From Streptomyces sp. G44 (GTDB taxonomy: Bacteria > Actinomycetota > Actinomycetes > Streptomycetales > Streptomycetaceae): 56,299 nucleotides of DNA. The notes beneath the pieces are model-generated. The model was not told the origin of the DNA. It worked only from the letters and a program-made list of their open reading frames with translations, and made no database searches. Where the stretch lies: positions 1 to 56,299 of the forward strand of contig NZ_JAFEXF010000025.1 of NCBI RefSeq assembly GCF_016905445.1. Reading direction: 5' to 3'. How positions within the stretch are numbered: the stretch's first letter is position 1; every line of letters begins with the position of its first letter. This document shows positions 25,634 through 35,111 of the stretch, piece after piece. Made by a program: the position numbers and the translations under genes.

Positions 25634-26638
25634 TCATGACGGCAACGGCTGCATCCGCCACACCTGATCCGCGTGCGCCGTGCGGTCCCACTGTTCCGCC
25701 TGGGCGCCTTCCTCCGTGCTCCGGCCACGGATGCCGACGTACTTTCCGCTGCGGAGATTGGCGAGCGTGTACGCGCGGTTCTCCACGGGCCCCTCCGGCG
25801 CCAGCGCCCACGTATGGAACTTGTAGCCGTCGCAGGAGAACTGGTTGACGTTGGCGCCGTTGTCCAGGCTTCCGTTGCTGACGGCCAGGCACTTGCCGCT
25901 GTTCTGATTGACCACGGCGACCTTGCCCTCGCCCAGTTCGACGACCTGCCAGCGCTGGTCGGCGCCGCCCGCGCACGTACGCTGGACCGCCCTGGCCCCG
26001 TCCGCGCCGCTCCGGTCGAGGATGCCCAGGCATTGGCCGCTGTGGGTGTTGACGAGCGTGGTGCCCCACTGCCGGGGCGGCTGCTGCTGGGCGAAGAGCG
26101 CGCCCGGCTGCTGGCCGCAGTCCCACTGGCGCAGTGCCGCGCCGTCGGCGGTGGACGACTCGGTGACCTCAAGGCACTTGGGCGGGGAGGACGTCATGGT
26201 CTGGAAGCCGACGCCGTCACCGACGGGCACGATCCGGAAGCTGACGGAGGGCCCGCTGCCGCACGCGGCGAGCCGGACCGCCGCGCCCGCTGCCGGGCTG
26301 CCGTTCTCCACGCCGACGCACGTGCCGCTCACCGCGCTGACGATGTTGACCGCGTCACTGCTCGCACCCGAGGCCTGGAGGTACCAGCGGGCCGTGGGCT
26401 TGCCGAAGCAGCGCCCCTGGCGTACCGGCTGACCGAGCGCGGACGCGGGGGTCTCCAGGCAGAGTGTGCTGTGCGTGCTGACGATGTTCACCACCTGCGC
26501 GGCGGAGAGGCGCGAGACGGGGGCAGGGGCAGCGGCGGGAACGGCGGCGTGCGCGGGGAGGCTGAGGGCCGCCGCCAGCGCGGTACACAGCAGAGCCACG
26601 AGGACGCCGATTCCTCTTCCGCGGTCCGGTCTGTTCAT
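25634..26638 (-). CDS. Secreted ricin-type beta-trefoil lectin, no catalytic domain
   Basis: The 334-residue protein has a signal peptide (IGVLVALLCTALAAALSLPA, residues 10-29) followed by repeated ricin-B units: CLETPASALGQPVRQGRC, CLEVTESSTADGAALRQW, CLGILDRSGADGA, CLAVSNGSLDNGANVNQF. Units end in QxW/F-like motifs. No hydrolase domain is attached. The ATG at 26638 is preceded by AAGGAAGAAGG. It is tandem with a paralogue of equal length upstream. Carbohydrate binding outside the cell is the likely role. Confidence 0.88.
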   Translation of the reverse strand: MNRPDRGRGIGVLVALLCTALAAALSLPAHAAVPAAAPAPVSRLSAAQVVNIVSTHSTLCLETPASALGQPVRQGRCFGKPTARWYLQASGASSDAVNIVSAVSGTCVGVENGSPAAGAAVRLAACGSGPSVSFRIVPVGDGVGFQTMTSSPPKCLEVTESSTADGAALRQWDCGQQPGALFAQQQPPRQWGTTLVNTHSGQCLGILDRSGADGARAVQRTCAGGADQRWQVVELGEGKVAVVNQNSGKCLAVSNGSLDNGANVNQFSCDGYKFHTWALAPEGPVENRAYTLANLRSGKYVGIRGRSTEEGAQAEQWDRTAHADQVWRMQPLPS

Positions 26639-26799
26639 CGGAGGCCTTCTTCCTTCGGGGCGCGCGTCGCCACATCGCGGTGACCGGCACACGCTGACAG
26701 GGGCGGCTGACGGGCCGCTGACGTGAGGGGCGGCGGAGAACACGGGCTCTGGGGCCGACTCCGACACGTGTGAGCCGGCCAGGGGGACCGCCGCGGACG

Positions 26800-27804
26800 T
26801 CACACGGTGTCGATGAAGAACACCTGGTCGGTGCGGTCGGCGCAAAGCTCCTGTTTGGCCGTGGCACCCTCCGCCGTGGAGCTTCCGGTGATCCCCACGC
26901 AGAACTTCCGGTCGGACGTGTAGAGGGTGTGGATCCGGTAGGTGTTGGGCACGGGCGTGTCGACCGCCTCGATGTAGAACACGTTGGCGCCCGCGCAGTC
27001 GGTCGTCGCCTCCAGCAGATCGGGCACCGTGCTGACGGGGAACACCATGAGGCAGCGGATGCCCGCCTGGGTGCTGTGCCACTGGATCTTGAACAGGCCG
27101 TTGCCCTGCGGCGCCAGGTACGTGCGCGGCGACGTGGTCTGTGCGCAGGAACGCTGCACGGCCACCGGGACGTTCAGGAATCCGGCGCGCCCCTCGCCCA
27201 GGCACAGCCCGGGGGCGCTCGCCGGACGGATCTTGATCCAGCCCTCCTGGAGCCCGCGGAAGGTGCCCTGGACGAAGCTCGCGCCGGGCTGGCGGTCACA
27301 GGACCACTGGCGCAGCGCAGCGCCGTCCGTGGTGGCGGATGAGGCGACCTCCAGGCACTTGCGCGGGCTCGCCGTCATGGGCTGTATCAGCGCCGCGTCT
27401 CCTTGGTCCGCGAACTGGAAGCTCGTACCGGCCTGGTTGCCGCATTCCGTCTGTATGACGGCGGCTCCGTTGTCGGCGCTGGAGTTCTCCACCGCCATGC
27501 ACTTGCCGCTCAGGACACTGACGATCTGCACCGCCCCGCCGTGGATCGAGGACTCCCGCAACGTCCACAGCGCCCCCTCCCGGCCGGCGCAACGCCGCTG
27601 CTTGACGGCCTCGCCGGTCGCCGACGTGGCCACTTCGAGACACATGCCGGTGTGGGTCGCGGCGATGTTGATCCCCTGGCCCGCGGCGGCGGCCGCGGGC
27701 CGGGCCGCCGGGCCGCCGACCGTCAGCAGGGCCAGGATCAGCCCCAGTACCAGGAGCAGGGGCGGGGCGGCCGCGTACGGGCGGGGTGAACGGAACCTCA
27801 GCAT
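26800..27804 (-). CDS. Secreted ricin-type beta-trefoil lectin, paralogue
   Basis: The 334-residue protein has a signal peptide (APPLLLVLGLILALLTVGGP) and ricin-B units such as CLEVATSATGEAVKQRRC, CMAVENSSADNGAAVIQ and CLEVASSATTDGAALRQW. The second half is more divergent, ending CVGITGSSTAEGATAKQEL. I preferred the ATG at 27804, 6 nt after GGAG, over the ATG four codons upstream. It lies 161 nt from the sister gene on the same strand, and the two probably arose by duplication. Confidence 0.86.
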   Translation of the reverse strand: MLRFRSPRPYAAAPPLLLVLGLILALLTVGGPAARPAAAAAGQGINIAATHTGMCLEVATSATGEAVKQRRCAGREGALWTLRESSIHGGAVQIVSVLSGKCMAVENSSADNGAAVIQTECGNQAGTSFQFADQGDAALIQPMTASPRKCLEVASSATTDGAALRQWSCDRQPGASFVQGTFRGLQEGWIKIRPASAPGLCLGEGRAGFLNVPVAVQRSCAQTTSPRTYLAPQGNGLFKIQWHSTQAGIRCLMVFPVSTVPDLLEATTDCAGANVFYIEAVDTPVPNTYRIHTLYTSDRKFCVGITGSSTAEGATAKQELCADRTDQVFFIDTV

Positions 27805-27946
27805 GGAGTTCTCCATCCCTGTGGGATCGAGCCCGCCCGGCGGGCCGAGCCGCCGGCTCGGCCCGCGCGGACGCGGGCGTGGCGGCGCAGATGCTGCCCG
27901 CCGGTGCTGACGCGGGGCTGACGCGCGGGCGCTACGGCCTCGTCGT

Positions 27947-28522
27947 TCACCGCACGCGCTGCCCCTGAGGGCCGGTCGTCTTGAGCCATTCGTCGACGGT
28001 GACGACGTCCGCCCACTGCGGGAACAGCCGCTCCACGAGGACCCGGTGCACCTCCGGGTCGGTGTCCAGGCAGGCGTCGGAGAGGACGGTGAGGCCGAAG
28101 TCCATGTCGTTCGCCCGGCACAGGGTGGACAACACCACGGCGCTGGTGGCGATGCCGGTGAGGACGAGGCTGTCGATGCCGCGCGCCCGCAGCACCACGT
28201 CGAGATCGCTGCCGGAGAAGGCGCTCGCCCGCCGCTTGGTCACCACCACATCCCCGGGCAGGGGCGCGACCTCGGGGTGGATCTCGGTGCCGGGGGCGCC
28301 CTCGACGTAGAGGCCGGCCCGGGCTATGGCGGCGAGAGGTTTGTTACGGGTGCCGACTTCGGGGAATCCGGGGCGTAGAGCGATGACCACATAGATGACC
28401 GGCATGTCCGCGGCCCGGGCTCCGTCGATCGCCCTGCGCAGGCGCGGCAGATATCCGGAACCGTCGTCGGCGATCTCCACGACGGCCTGTTGGACGTCCA
28501 TCACGAGAAGGGCATTACTCAT
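27947..28522 (-). CDS. Isochorismatase-like protein lacking the catalytic Cys
   Basis: The 191-residue protein has the isochorismatase fold with Asp in LLVMDVQQ and Lys in VVTKRRASAFSGSDLD. At the nucleophile position, where active members read T-x-x-C-V, it has GIATSAVVLST with no Cys. A subfamily with this ATSxVVLST pattern is common in actinomycetes, so the loss is not a recent mutation. The ATG at 28522 follows CCGGAGACAC. It is monocistronic and divergent from ppk2. Its chemistry, if any, is unknown. Confidence 0.82.
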   Translation of the reverse strand: MSNALLVMDVQQAVVEIADDGSGYLPRLRRAIDGARAADMPVIYVVIALRPGFPEVGTRNKPLAAIARAGLYVEGAPGTEIHPEVAPLPGDVVVTKRRASAFSGSDLDVVLRARGIDSLVLTGIATSAVVLSTLCRANDMDFGLTVLSDACLDTDPEVHRVLVERLFPQWADVVTVDEWLKTTGPQGQRVR

Positions 28523-28743
28523 GTGTGTCTCCGGAAATGCAGTCGGTCGGGCGATGAAACGGGCGGGGTGCGCCCATCGGTCGGGAGCTCCTGGGCCAAG
28601 ATAGGGCGGTCATTGCTGCTCGGGGGCGAGTTTGGGCAGGTCGCATCCGGCCCACCCGTGCCTCGTGCCCCCGAGGCCCGCGAAGTCTGCGTTAGGGTCG
28701 GGCCGTCTGTCTTTCTGTCGTGTTTGACGTCGAGGAGGGGCCG

Positions 28744-29718
28744 TTGAAAAAGGACGAGGACGCGGAGAATCTGCTCGACGGACTGAGCGTGGACGACTCC
28801 CGCCCGGAGCGCCCCGTGCTCCTGGACGAGCAGGGGCTTCCGTTGCAGACGTGGCGGGAGAATTACCCGTATGCGCGAAAGCTCCAGCGCAAGGAGTACG
28901 AACGCCGTAAGCGGGTCCTCCAGATCGAACTGCTCAAGCTCCAGAAGTCGGTCCGTGACCAGGGGCTGCGCATCGTCGTGCTGTGCGAGGGACGTGACGC
29001 CGCCGGCAAGGGCGGCACCATCAAACGCTTCACCGAGCGGCTCAATCCCCGCGGGGCGCGTACGGTCGCGCTGGACAAACCCACGGAGCGCGAAGCGAGC
29101 CAGTGGTATTTCCAGCGATACGTCGCGCACCTTCCGGCCGCGGGCGAGATCGTGTTCTTCGACCGTTCCTGGTACAACCGCGCGGGAGTCGAGCCCGTCA
29201 TGGGTTTCTGTACGCCCGAGCAGCACCGCCAATTCCTGCGCCAGACCCCGCTGTTCGAGAAGATGCTGACCGAGGACGGCATCATTCTGGTGAAGTTCTG
29301 GTTCTCGGTCTCCCGGGCCGAACAGCGCACGCGTTTCGCCATCCGCCAGGTGGATCCCGTCCGTCAGTGGAAGCTTTCCCCCACCGATGTCGCCTCGCTG
29401 GACCTGTGGGACGCGTACACCCGCGCCAAGGTGGAGATGTTCCGGGCCACCGACACGGAACACGCGCCGTGGACCGTGGTGAAGACGAATGACAAGCGAC
29501 GCGGGCGCCTCGAAGCCATGCGTCATCTTCTGCTGCGCGTCGATTACGAGGCCCGGGACGAAGCGGCGGTGGGCAAGGCCGATCCGCTGGTGATCGGTGC
29601 GGCCGACACGCTTCTGGAGCCGGGGGAGGACCCGACGGACCTCTCGCCCAGCAGGCTCGCCGGCTCCGACGAGGGCCCCGGACAGCACCCGGCCGACCAG
29701 GGCCCGCCCGCTCTGTAG
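28744..29718 (+). CDS. ppk2: Polyphosphate kinase 2
   Basis: The 324-residue PPK2 has Walker A GRDAAGKGGTIKRF, Walker B-like FFDRSWYNRAGVEPVMGF and the lid region RFAIRQVDPVRQWKLSPTD. It is a single-domain PPK2, which transfers phosphate between polyphosphate and nucleoside diphosphates. The TTG start at 28744 sits right after GAGGAGGGG; an upstream GTG at 28720 has no ribosome site. The roughly 40 C-terminal residues are Pro/Gly/Asp-rich and atypical. Confidence 0.93.
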   Translation: MKKDEDAENLLDGLSVDDSRPERPVLLDEQGLPLQTWRENYPYARKLQRKEYERRKRVLQIELLKLQKSVRDQGLRIVVLCEGRDAAGKGGTIKRFTERLNPRGARTVALDKPTEREASQWYFQRYVAHLPAAGEIVFFDRSWYNRAGVEPVMGFCTPEQHRQFLRQTPLFEKMLTEDGIILVKFWFSVSRAEQRTRFAIRQVDPVRQWKLSPTDVASLDLWDAYTRAKVEMFRATDTEHAPWTVVKTNDKRRGRLEAMRHLLLRVDYEARDEAAVGKADPLVIGAADTLLEPGEDPTDLSPSRLAGSDEGPGQHPADQGPPAL

Positions 29719-30018
29719 GCCGAGCCGGGCCGGTCGGCCGGAGGTTCACGTGACGAACACGGCTGACCCGTTGACCAGCTGTCCCTCTGTCCGGCCGACC
29801 AACTGTCCGGCCGACCGACTCCCGAGTGCGTGTGCCCGTGCCCGCTCGCGCACCGTCCCGACGGGCAGCCCCAAGCCGCCCGGCCAACGGCGGGCCGGTC
29901 CTGCCACGGTCACCGCGGACCCGGCGGCCCGCACGGCGCGCGTGCGGGACGGGGCACCGGCGGACATCGGCACGGCGGAAGGGCGGGTACGGACGGTCAC
30001 ACGCTGCGGCCGCGCACC
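29719..30018. other. Intergenic region with a short tandem repeat
   Basis: The 300-nt gap lies between the 3' ends of ppk2 and the ketopantoate reductase gene. It contains two near-perfect 17-bp copies of CTGTCCGGCCGACCAA-like sequence at about 29788-29820. No gene is supported. Confidence 0.55.
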
Positions 30019-31038
30019 TCAGCCGACGACGCTCCCCGCTATGCGCCCGCTCAGTTCCCCGGCCGTCAGACCGCCCGGCTCCCGGCCCCGGCGCACGCTC
30101 TCCCGGGCGGCGTCCTGCAACGCCGCGTTCACCGGCGTCGGCACGCCGTACTCCCGGCCGAGCAGCACCAACTCCCCGTTGAGGTAGTCCGTCTCGATCG
30201 ACCCCGCGCCCCGCGCCAGGCTCTGCCAGGACGAACCGCGGGTGCGCTCGCCGGGCACCGGCTGCGGGTCGACCGTCCCGCTGCGCAGCCCCGTGATCTC
30301 GGCATCGCTCGCGCAGGTGATGCCCGCGGCGTCGAGGACCGCCGCGCCCTCGGCCTTCGCCCGTGCGACCAGCTCCTGGGCGGCGGCGTCCGACGCGGAG
30401 CCGCACACGGCCTCGACCACATTGGCGAGGTTGCCGAGGAGTTTGCCGTACTTCCAGCGCATCACGTCCGCCACCACCGGGGCCAGGAAGTGCGCCTTCT
30501 CCAGGTCGCCCGCGATCCGTCGGGCGGTGTCGTCAGCCCCGTCCCCGCCGGCGTCCGCCCCGTACCGGCCCATCACCAGGGCGCCCGTGTACGGCCCGCA
30601 GGGCGCGACGACCTCGCCCGGGTTCAGGTAGGTGCTGGGCAGGATCACGCAGACGCCGTACACCTCGCGGAAGCGGCGCAGCGCCAGGCGCTCGTTCTCC
30701 ACGCCGTTCTGCGCGCACACCAGAGGCAGGCGCTCGCCCGCGGTGCCGCCGCCCGCCACCGGCCGCGCGGCCCACGCGTCCAGGGCGGCCACGCTGTCCT
30801 GCGTCTTGACGGCGAGTACGAGCACGTCGTCGGCCCGCAGAGCCACGTCCTCGGGCCGGGCGACGACGGGCACGTCGAGGGTGAGCGTGCCGGTGGGGAC
30901 GGTGAGCCGCAGACCGTTGTCGCGCAGCGCCTCGAAGTGCGCGCCACGGGCGACCAGGACGACGGACCGGCCGCTCTCGTGCAGCCGCCCCCCGATCGAA
31001 CCGCCGACCGCTCCCGACCCGATGATGATGTAACGCAT
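30019..31038 (-). CDS. panE: 2-dehydropantoate 2-reductase (ketopantoate reductase family)
   Basis: The 339-residue protein has an N-terminal NADP-binding motif (YIIIGSGAVGGSIGGRLHES, residues 3-22), the AVKTQD motif and a helical C-terminal domain with the conserved MRWKYGKLLGNLANVVEA segment bearing the catalytic Lys. PanE reduces ketopantoate to pantoate for CoA synthesis. The ATG at 31038 follows GGGGAG. Many actinomycetes have several paralogues, so the in vivo substrate may differ. It is monocistronic. Confidence 0.82.
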   Translation of the reverse strand: MRYIIIGSGAVGGSIGGRLHESGRSVVLVARGAHFEALRDNGLRLTVPTGTLTLDVPVVARPEDVALRADDVLVLAVKTQDSVAALDAWAARPVAGGGTAGERLPLVCAQNGVENERLALRRFREVYGVCVILPSTYLNPGEVVAPCGPYTGALVMGRYGADAGGDGADDTARRIAGDLEKAHFLAPVVADVMRWKYGKLLGNLANVVEAVCGSASDAAAQELVARAKAEGAAVLDAAGITCASDAEITGLRSGTVDPQPVPGERTRGSSWQSLARGAGSIETDYLNGELVLLGREYGVPTPVNAALQDAARESVRRGREPGGLTAGELSGRIAGSVVG

Positions 31039-31232
31039 GCGCGCTCCCCGGCTCTCCGCTCCAGGCGTCGTCCGGCTCGAAGCGGTTCTGTTGTGTCCTG
31101 TTCCGCTGGCAGGTGGGGCGCCGGTGTCGCCGACGCCGGTGGAGGCCCAACCCGCCTCGCGCCTACCGGACTTCCCACCCCTGGTGCGTGCACCGCGCCC
31201 ACCGTACCCCGCGGACATTCCCCCGTCAGGGG

Positions 31233-32675
31233 TCACCCCGAGGGGTAGGGCAGCAGCTCCTTGTCCGTCCGCTCCCACGCCGTACGCAGCTCGGCCAGCA
31301 GCCCGGGTTCCGCCGCCGCCCGGTCGGCCTGCTCCCGCTGGTCCTCGACGAGGTTGAACAGCCGGTCCGCGCCGCCCTCGCCCCGGTAGTACTTCCAGTC
31401 CCCGCGCCGCAGCGCCCGCTCGCCCCTGACCCGCCAGAACAGCTCCCGCTCCGCGAGCTCCTCGCCCCGCAGCAGGTACGGGGCGAGGCTCGTGCCGTCC
31501 AGCGGATACGCGGGGTCCGGCCGCGCCCCGCCGATCTCAAGGAGCGTCGCCGTCCAGTCGGGAGTGAAGACGGGCTCATGGCTGACCTGCCCGCCGTCGA
31601 TCCGCGCGGGCCAGCGCACGAGGGTCGGCACACGGATGCCGCCCTCCTGGAGCGAGCCCTTGCCGCCGGACAGGGGCCAGTTGTACGAGAAGCGCTCACC
31701 GCCGTTGTCCGAGGCGAAGAAGACGAGGGTGTCCCGCTCCTGGCCGGACGCCTTCAGCGCCCGCAGCACCTCGCCGACCGACCGGTCCAGGTCCTGCACC
31801 ATCTGCGTGTACTTGGCCACGGAACCGCCGTCCTGGTGCCACAGCGCCCCCCGCTCGCCCGCCTTGATCCGCCGGACGATCTCGGCGCTCTCCGCCTCGT
31901 CCCCGTCGGCGATCCAGGGCCAGTGCGGGGTGGTGAAGTTGAGGTTGAGCAGCCACGGCCGGCCGTGCTCGCGCCGGACGTACTCCGCGGCCCGCTCGGT
32001 CAGGATCCGCGTGTAGTACCGCAAGTCCTTGTACTTCACCTCACCTTCATAGAGGTCGTACTCGCCGCCGAGCCCCAGCTTCGAGTAGTACTCCAGAGCC
32101 CCGCCGAAGTTCCCGAAGAACTCGTCCCAGCCCGACTTCGTGGGGGAGTGGTCCGGCAGATAGCCGCAGTGCCACTTGCCGATCAGCGCGGTCGCGTAGC
32201 CGGCGTCGCGCAGCAGCGAGGCGAGCGTCGGGTGCGTCGGTTCGAGGCCCGTCGACCTGTCCGCAATGGGTTCCGCGAGGCCGCCCTCCGTACGCCCGGG
32301 GAAGCGCCCGGTGTAGAGGCTGAAGCGGGTGGGCGAGCAGGTCGCCGAACCGGAGTAGGCATCCGTGAACCGCACGCCCTGGCGCGCGAGGCGGTCCAGG
32401 TGCGGGGTCTTGATGTGGGGCGAGCCGTAGGCGGACAGGTCGGCCCAGCCGAGGTCGTCACCGAGGATGAAGAGGATGTTGGGGCGCTTGGAGCGGCGCT
32501 GCGCGGCGGCGCGGAACGGCTGCTCACGGGGCCCGCTCGCGGCTTCGGCCCCGGCGGCGGGAAACCCGACGGCCGCGGCGGTGGCACCGAAGACGCCACC
32601 GAAGGCACGCCGGGAAAGCCTGGAGGCCGACGAGGCGGAGGAGGCGGACGAGGAGGACGGGGAGGACGGGGACAC
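31233..32675 (-). CDS. Secreted (Tat-type) sulfatase
   Basis: The 480-residue sulfatase has a Ser-rich N-terminus with a twin-arginine motif (SRRAFGG, about 21-27) and hydrophobic signal to about residue 46. The formylglycine motif is C113-S-P-T-R117 and the metal site LGDDLGWADL is at 71-80; GKWHCGYLPDH and DNGGERFSYNW complete the active site. It needs a formylglycine-generating enzyme, not seen here. The GTG at 32675 follows CAGGAG and is preferred to an ATG-type start at 32870, which would place 65 residues before the signal. The substrate is unknown. Confidence 0.9.
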   Translation of the reverse strand: MSPSSPSSSSASSASSASRLSRRAFGGVFGATAAAVGFPAAGAEAASGPREQPFRAAAQRRSKRPNILFILGDDLGWADLSAYGSPHIKTPHLDRLARQGVRFTDAYSGSATCSPTRFSLYTGRFPGRTEGGLAEPIADRSTGLEPTHPTLASLLRDAGYATALIGKWHCGYLPDHSPTKSGWDEFFGNFGGALEYYSKLGLGGEYDLYEGEVKYKDLRYYTRILTERAAEYVRREHGRPWLLNLNFTTPHWPWIADGDEAESAEIVRRIKAGERGALWHQDGGSVAKYTQMVQDLDRSVGEVLRALKASGQERDTLVFFASDNGGERFSYNWPLSGGKGSLQEGGIRVPTLVRWPARIDGGQVSHEPVFTPDWTATLLEIGGARPDPAYPLDGTSLAPYLLRGEELAERELFWRVRGERALRRGDWKYYRGEGGADRLFNLVEDQREQADRAAAEPGLLAELRTAWERTDKELLPYPSG

Positions 32676-33278
32676 TGTGCGCTCCTGAACGGGGCACGGC
32701 GCGCGGAGGCGGCACCTGCCCGGAGATGACGAGAAGAAGAGGGGATCGGGGTTCAGGAAGCGCGGCGACAGATCGCGCTCGCCACACGGACCAGGTCGAC
32801 ATGGCGGCGCGCCACGAGCGTGACCGTGGGGTCGGCGAGGGGCTGCATGGCGGGGAGCCTGGCCGAGCACTCATGTACGTGTCAACGAAGCGGCCGTCTG
32901 TTCACATGGCCTTCGTACTGGCGCAACGCCTGTGAGCAGGTCGGCGTGGAGTTGAGAACCTGCCCGACGAGCCGGACCACTCCGGCCCCTCCGCCCGTTC
33001 CGGCACGACCGGCCCAGGCGGCTGAGTCGGCCTCCGCGGGGCGACGGCGGGAGTTGATCTGCCGGGCCAGGTCGGTGCTCACGGCGCCCAACTGCCCGCG
33101 TACCACGCACTCACCAGATGGCGCGGCAAGCGGACGACATCCCAGCAGCCGGGGTTCCCCTGCGCGGACGCACCAGCATCCGATCGTCTCAGCCCCAGGG
33201 TCGGATCGGCGATGAGTTTCGCCCTACGCACCGGTCTGTACTCCTGACACGCGCTCCACCGCCCGCAAGGAGAGCATC
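32676..33278. other. Intergenic region between divergent sulfatase and RibD-like genes
   Basis: About 600 nt should hold both promoters. A 74-codon frame at 33106-32882 on the minus strand has no ribosome site and poor composition. No long repeat or known regulatory motif was seen. Confidence 0.5.
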
Positions 33279-33857
33279 ATGACCGCCACCTACACCTTCG
33301 ACGTCTTCTCCAGCCTCGACGGCTACGGCGCCGCCGGCGGCGACTGGGCCGGGTACTGGGGCAAGCAAGGCCCCGAGCTGCTCGATCACCGCCTCGCCCT
33401 CTACCGCGAGGAACAGCGGATGGTCTTCGGCGCCCACACGTACCGGACGTTCGCGCGGATGCTGGCGGCGAGCACCGAGGAGTCCGAGGTGCGTGACCCG
33501 TGGGTCACGCGGATGCGAGGCCTGCCCGCGACGGTGGTGTCGACCACCCTGGAAGGCCCGCTGGACTGGCCGGACGCGGACCTCGTGAGCGGCGACGCCG
33601 TCGACATCGTCGCTCGGCTCAAGGAGGAGTCCGAGGTGCCGTTGCGCTCGCACGGCAGCCTGTCGATGAACCGGGCCCTGATGGCGGCCGGTCTGGTCGA
33701 CCGCGTCCAGGTGACGCTTTTCCCCGTGATCACCGGCCGGACGGGGCTGGACCCGGTCTTCGGGGGTGCGGCCGACTTCGACCTGGAGCTGCTCGAACAC
33801 CGGACACTCGACGGCCACATCCAGGAGCTCGTCTACCGGCCCACCCCGCACGCCTGA
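33279..33857 (+). CDS. RibD C-terminal/dihydrofolate reductase-like protein
   Basis: The 192-residue protein of the RibD-C/DHFR-fold family begins TYTFDVFSSLDGYG and shows the conserved VFGAHTYRTFARML and HGSLSMNRALMAAGLVD elements, plus LFPVITGRTG. Such proteins bind NAD(P)H and reduce small molecules; most are uncharacterised. The ATG follows AAGGAGAGCATC, an excellent site. It is monocistronic and convergent with the EndoH gene. Confidence 0.88.
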   Translation: MTATYTFDVFSSLDGYGAAGGDWAGYWGKQGPELLDHRLALYREEQRMVFGAHTYRTFARMLAASTEESEVRDPWVTRMRGLPATVVSTTLEGPLDWPDADLVSGDAVDIVARLKEESEVPLRSHGSLSMNRALMAAGLVDRVQVTLFPVITGRTGLDPVFGGAADFDLELLEHRTLDGHIQELVYRPTPHA

Positions 33858-33882
33858 GCCCACACTGTTCCGGAGGGAGAAC

Positions 33883-33936
33883 GCACACCGCGCCTTCGAC
33901 ATCGTGCTCGACATCGTTGTCAAAGGCGCGGCGTGC
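33883..33936. terminator. Long hairpin between convergent RibD-like and EndoH genes
   Basis: The arm 33883-33901 (GCACACCGCGCCTTCGACA) pairs with 33918-33936 (TGTCAAAGGCGCGGCGTGC) with two mismatches, leaving a 16-nt loop. It is well placed as a bidirectional terminator for both genes. Confidence 0.7.
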
Positions 33937-34005
33937 GCGGAGCGTCCCCCTTAAGGGATGCGGTGAGCCGCGAAAGGGGCCCGGCGCGCTGGGCGCGCGG
34001 TCGCC

Positions 34006-34938
34006 CTACGGCGTGTAGATGGCGTCACTGCCGTACAGCTCTCTCGTGAACGCGGAGACATCGGCGCTGCGGTCGGTGCCGTCGAGGTTGTACGTCAGAT
34101 ACACGCCGTACCCCTCGCGGACGGTGCGGCGGGCGAGGTCGGCTGCCGTGTTCTGCGCGGTCCGGCCGATCTCGACGGCCGCCGGTGACAGCTTCGACTT
34201 GGGCAGCGCGATGCGGGGGACCTGCCAGGTGCCGTAGTACGGGTTCCAGGCGTAGTCGAACTTGGCGGAGATGTCGACGCCGCCGTAGGAGAGGCGCGAC
34301 GCGGACGGACCGATGTTGTAGAGGCTGATGATCTTGTCCGGCATGTTCGCGCGCAGCGCCGTCACCAGGTGCACGAACGAGCTGCTGTTGGGCTGCCCGG
34401 TGCCGTTCTTGCCGTACTCGGCGTACTCGTCGTCGAAGTCGATGCCGTCGAGCCCGTACTTGGTCACGGTGCCGGACAGTTGTCTCGCGAACGCCGATGC
34501 CGCCTGCTTGGACGGGAAGTTGGCGAAGCCCGCGCCCTGGTGGTTCCCGAGCACGGAGAGGACGACCTTGATGCCCTTCGCCTGCAACGGCCGTATCTGC
34601 GTGGCGGCGTTGTCGAGGACGCGCTGCACGTTCTCGTTGAAGTGCAGATACGCCGTCTTCGTGTCCGTGTTGTAGTTGATGTTCGCCGCGAAGATCACGG
34701 CCACGTCGAAGACGTTGCCGCCGCCGTTGGCGAGGGTGTACTTCCCCACGCTGAGCATGCTGTGGTCGTTCACCTCGACGTACGCCACCGAGGTCGGCCC
34801 CTGCTTCTTCGAGGGAGCGGGCGCCGGGTCGGGGGCCGCTGCCGCGCCGGCCGTGGCGGTTGCGCCGAAGGCGAGGGCCGCGACGGTCGAGAGCGCGAGC
34901 GCGGCCGTCCGCACCCTTCTCCGTATCAGAGTGAACAT
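34006..34938 (-). CDS. Endo-beta-N-acetylglucosaminidase H (GH18)
   Basis: The 310-residue preprotein closely follows Streptomyces EndoH. It has a signal peptide ending near TAGAAAAP and the GH18 active-site motif D164-GID-F-D169-D-E171 (DGIDFDDEYAEYG). The highly conserved segments KQGPTSVAYVEVN and LSVLGNHQGAGFANFPS are present. EndoH cleaves the chitobiose core of high-mannose N-glycans outside the cell. The ATG at 34938 follows GGGAGAAC. Stand-alone secreted enzyme. Confidence 0.95.
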   Translation of the reverse strand: MFTLIRRRVRTAALALSTVAALAFGATATAGAAAAPDPAPAPSKKQGPTSVAYVEVNDHSMLSVGKYTLANGGGNVFDVAVIFAANINYNTDTKTAYLHFNENVQRVLDNAATQIRPLQAKGIKVVLSVLGNHQGAGFANFPSKQAASAFARQLSGTVTKYGLDGIDFDDEYAEYGKNGTGQPNSSSFVHLVTALRANMPDKIISLYNIGPSASRLSYGGVDISAKFDYAWNPYYGTWQVPRIALPKSKLSPAAVEIGRTAQNTAADLARRTVREGYGVYLTYNLDGTDRSADVSAFTRELYGSDAIYTP

Positions 34939-35111
34939 CGTTGTTTGTTCTCCCGTCGTATGGGTCGGCGCCCGACCTGTTCGAAAGCGCCGCGTGAGCC
35001 CTGCGAGTTTTCCACTGCTGCGACCGAACCCCCAGGGGCGTGCGCGAACTTCTCGGAATTCCGTCCGCGAGAAGTCTGCTGTCCGCTGTCCGCTGTCCGC
35101 GGTCACCCGCG

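Noticed and set aside
32882..33106. A 74-codon minus-strand gene in the sulfatase-RibD gap
   Set aside because: No ribosome site, no recognisable motif and shadow-like composition.
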